From assembly GCF_004362895.1 (NCBI RefSeq), contig NZ_SNXI01000004.1, positions 124,001-188,000 on the forward strand: 64,000 nucleotides of DNA. Reading direction: 5' to 3'. Source of the stretch: Idiomarina aquatica (lineage in GTDB: Bacteria; Pseudomonadota; Gammaproteobacteria; Enterobacterales; Alteromonadaceae). Below, in pieces: positions 62,707 to 64,000 of the stretch. The position numbers and the translations under genes are program-made. The first letter of the stretch is position 1; every line of letters starts with the position of its first letter. Under the pieces are notes generated by a model. It was not told where the DNA came from, did not search any database, and was given only the letters and a program-made list of their open reading frames with translations.

Positions 62707-63480
62707 ATGGACGGATGGTTAGCGGCGCTTACCGTAAGTGCGCTTAGTGGGGGTATGACTGCTGTCGGGGCAGCGCCAGTACTGATTGGCTGGCGTCCGA
62801 GTGAACGCAATACCAATGCGTTACTCGGTTTTGCGGCAGGCGTGATGCTGGCAGCGTCATTTTTCTCGTTGATTGTGCCGGCATTAGAGATTGCTGAGCA
62901 ACAATTCGGCGAAGGATTGATCCCGCCGACGATTGCTGTTTTCGGTATCATCATTGGTGCACTACTTATCGCATTGATTGACCGTATGGTTCCGCATGAG
63001 CACTTTGTAAAAGGAGCAGAGGGACCGTCGGGTATTCGGCTTAACCGGTTGTGGCTGTTCATTATTGCCATCACTATCCATAACATTCCTGAAGGCTTAT
63101 CGGTCGGCATTACTGCCGCCGGCGGCGATTACGACGCCACCGTTGCTATCGCTTCCGGTATCGGTTTACAAAACGTCCCGGAAGGGCTGGCGGTGGCACT
63201 TGCGTTACTGGCGATCGGCTACAGCCGTTTGCACGCCTTTGTTGTAGCAGGTTTAACCGGTGCAGTAGAGCCCTTAGGCGGATTATTGGGCGGCTGGTTT
63301 GTCGGTATCGCTGATTGGTTTTTACCCTGGGGATTGCTGGTTTCCGCCGGAGCGATGATCTTTGTCATCAGTCATGAAATTATTCCCGAGACCCATCGTG
63401 AAGGTCATCATTCCCGTGCCAGCATTGGCCTAATGTTGGGCCTTGTGCTGATGTTATTCCTGGATGTGTGGCTGGGGTAG
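62707..63480 (+). CDS. ZIP family divalent metal transporter
   Basis: A 257-aa membrane protein with about eight helices. Paired metal-binding motifs are in helices 4 and 5: TIHNIPEGLSVGI and GLQNVPEGLAVAL, followed by GAVEPLGGLLGGWF. This is the bacterial ZupT/GufA-type ZIP layout, importing zinc or other divalent cations. A perfect hairpin follows the stop. Confidence 0.92.
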   Translation: MDGWLAALTVSALSGGMTAVGAAPVLIGWRPSERNTNALLGFAAGVMLAASFFSLIVPALEIAEQQFGEGLIPPTIAVFGIIIGALLIALIDRMVPHEHFVKGAEGPSGIRLNRLWLFIIAITIHNIPEGLSVGITAAGGDYDATVAIASGIGLQNVPEGLAVALALLAIGYSRLHAFVVAGLTGAVEPLGGLLGGWFVGIADWFLPWGLLVSAGAMIFVISHEIIPETHREGHHSRASIGLMLGLVLMLFLDVWLG

Positions 63481-63497
63481 CAAGCTACCACTAAATA

Positions 63498-63525
63498 GTT
63501 TCAGCGAACACTTGATCGCTGAAAC
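63498..63525 (+). terminator. perfect hairpin after the ZIP gene
   Basis: GTTTCAGCGA pairs perfectly with TCGCTGAAAC over an 8-nt loop, 18 nt after the stop. It has no T tract, so it may be a weak or factor-assisted terminator, or a protein-binding palindrome. Confidence 0.5.
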
Positions 63526-63538
63526 GAAGTGAATTAAA

Positions 63539-63565
63539 TTAAACGCATGTTTAAAATATGCGTTT
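63539..63565 (+). promoter_or_regulatory. palindromic operator before the PsrA-like gene
   Basis: TTAAAC-GCAT-GTTTAA (63539-63554) is palindromic, and it nests in a wider AAACGCAT ... ATGCGTTT inverted repeat (63541-63565). The GAAAC-N4-GTTTC type core fits the PsrA site described in Pseudomonas. A TATAAT at 63565-63570 touches it, so binding would block transcription. Autoregulation is inferred. Confidence 0.6.
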
Positions 63566-63571
63566 ATAATT

Positions 63572-64000
63572 ATGTCTGAATCGGCAGTACGCCCTAAAAA
63601 ATCAAAAGTTTCTACGCAAAAAAAGATACTGGATGCAGCTGAAACCCTGTTTGCACGAGAAGGCTTCGAGCAAACGTCGTTGCGTCAAATTACCCAGGAG
63701 GCGGATGTTAACCTTGCCTCTGTCAATTATCACTTTGGCTCAAAAAAAGCACTGATTCAAGCCGTTGTGGCGCGTTACATGAATGTTTTTATGCCCGCGC
63801 TGGAGACCGAGCTAAAACGGCTTGATGACAAACCCGAAATCGACAGTCTGGCAGTATTCGCCAGCTTCAAGGCTCCCCTAATCAGTTTAGATCAGGTGCA
63901 TAAGCGTGGTACTGAACACTTTTTAAGGCTATTGGGGTTTGCCTATTCAGAAACCCAGGGACATTTGCGACGTTACACGCAAACGGCCTTTGGCGACGTG
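63572..64000 (+). CDS. psrA: TetR family regulator, PsrA-like (cut by window end)
   Basis: The first 143 codons of an open frame with no stop before the window ends. The N-terminal TetR helix-turn-helix spans about residues 16-62 (KILDAAETLFAREGF, then LASVNYHFGSKKALIQAV). The later FLRLLGFAYSETQGHLRRYTQ closely resembles PsrA, the fatty-acid-responsive repressor of beta-oxidation genes in Pseudomonas and relatives. No Shine-Dalgarno site precedes the ATG at 63572. Confidence 0.85.
   Translation, partial: MSESAVRPKKSKVSTQKKILDAAETLFAREGFEQTSLRQITQEADVNLASVNYHFGSKKALIQAVVARYMNVFMPALETELKRLDDKPEIDSLAVFASFKAPLISLDQVHKRGTEHFLRLLGFAYSETQGHLRRYTQTAFGDV

Overview
The window is the chromosomal core of a free-living Gammaproteobacterium. 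Gene content and order, moderate GC, and protein details point to the Alteromonadales, most likely an Idiomarina-like marine bacterium. That family-level guess rests on recognition, not on a search. No rRNA, CRISPR array, transposase, integrase or prophage block was seen. Almost every gene is a conserved housekeeping gene, and several E. coli neighbourhoods that lie far apart there are joined here.

Layout. (1) 1-7500: a lone CI-repressor-like gene and yhbY, then rlmE-ftsH, two large hairpin repeats, and folP-glmM-tpiA-secG. (2) 7514-16750: tRNA-Leu(GAG) and initiator tRNA-Met, then the transcription/translation operon rimP-nusA-infB-rbfA-truB, then rpsO and pnp. (3) 16790-19157: nlpI, overlapped by an uncharacterised exported zinc metallopeptidase, with a MAPEG protein on the other strand. 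(4) 38448 down to 19160, minus strand: miaB-ybeZ-ybeY-corC-lnt, a small membrane protein, leuS-lptE-holA-nadD-rsfS-rlmH-mrdA-rodA-mltB-rlpA-dacA-ybeD-lipB-lipA. This runs from tRNA modification through cell elongation and peptidoglycan work to lipoate synthesis. (5) 38535-43453: a DMT transporter, ubiF, a five-tRNA operon (Met-Leu-Gln-Gln-Leu), an SDR and fumC. (6) 43603-47799: a compact operon of an exported cupredoxin-like protein, a membrane GGDEF/EAL protein, a DUF3034-like outer-membrane protein and an exported truncated haemoglobin. (7) 52914 down to 47868: lolB-ispE-prs-rplY-pth-ychF. (8) 53066-61146, divergent: hemA-prfA-prmC, a response regulator with a decayed HD-GYP domain, sirB2-sirB1, a DUF819 membrane protein and kdsA. 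(9) 61177-64000: trkH, a ZIP-family metal transporter and a PsrA-like TetR regulator cut by the window end.

The strongest candidate for something undescribed is the pair of hairpin elements between ftsH and folP (3733-3909 and 3960-4124). Each has arms of about 55-62 nt around a 54-nt loop. The loops match at 51 of 54 positions, in opposite orientation, while the arms are unrelated between copies yet self-complementary within each copy. Conserved loop plus conserved pairing without conserved arm sequence suggests a structure-recognised mobile or RNA element. Second is the cupredoxin / c-di-GMP / outer-membrane / haemoglobin operon, which looks like one envelope redox or metal signalling unit. 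Further leads are the nlpI-linked metallopeptidase, the decayed HD-GYP regulator inside the hemA-kdsA operon, three back-to-back hairpins between prs and rplY, and a palindromic operator in front of the PsrA-like gene.
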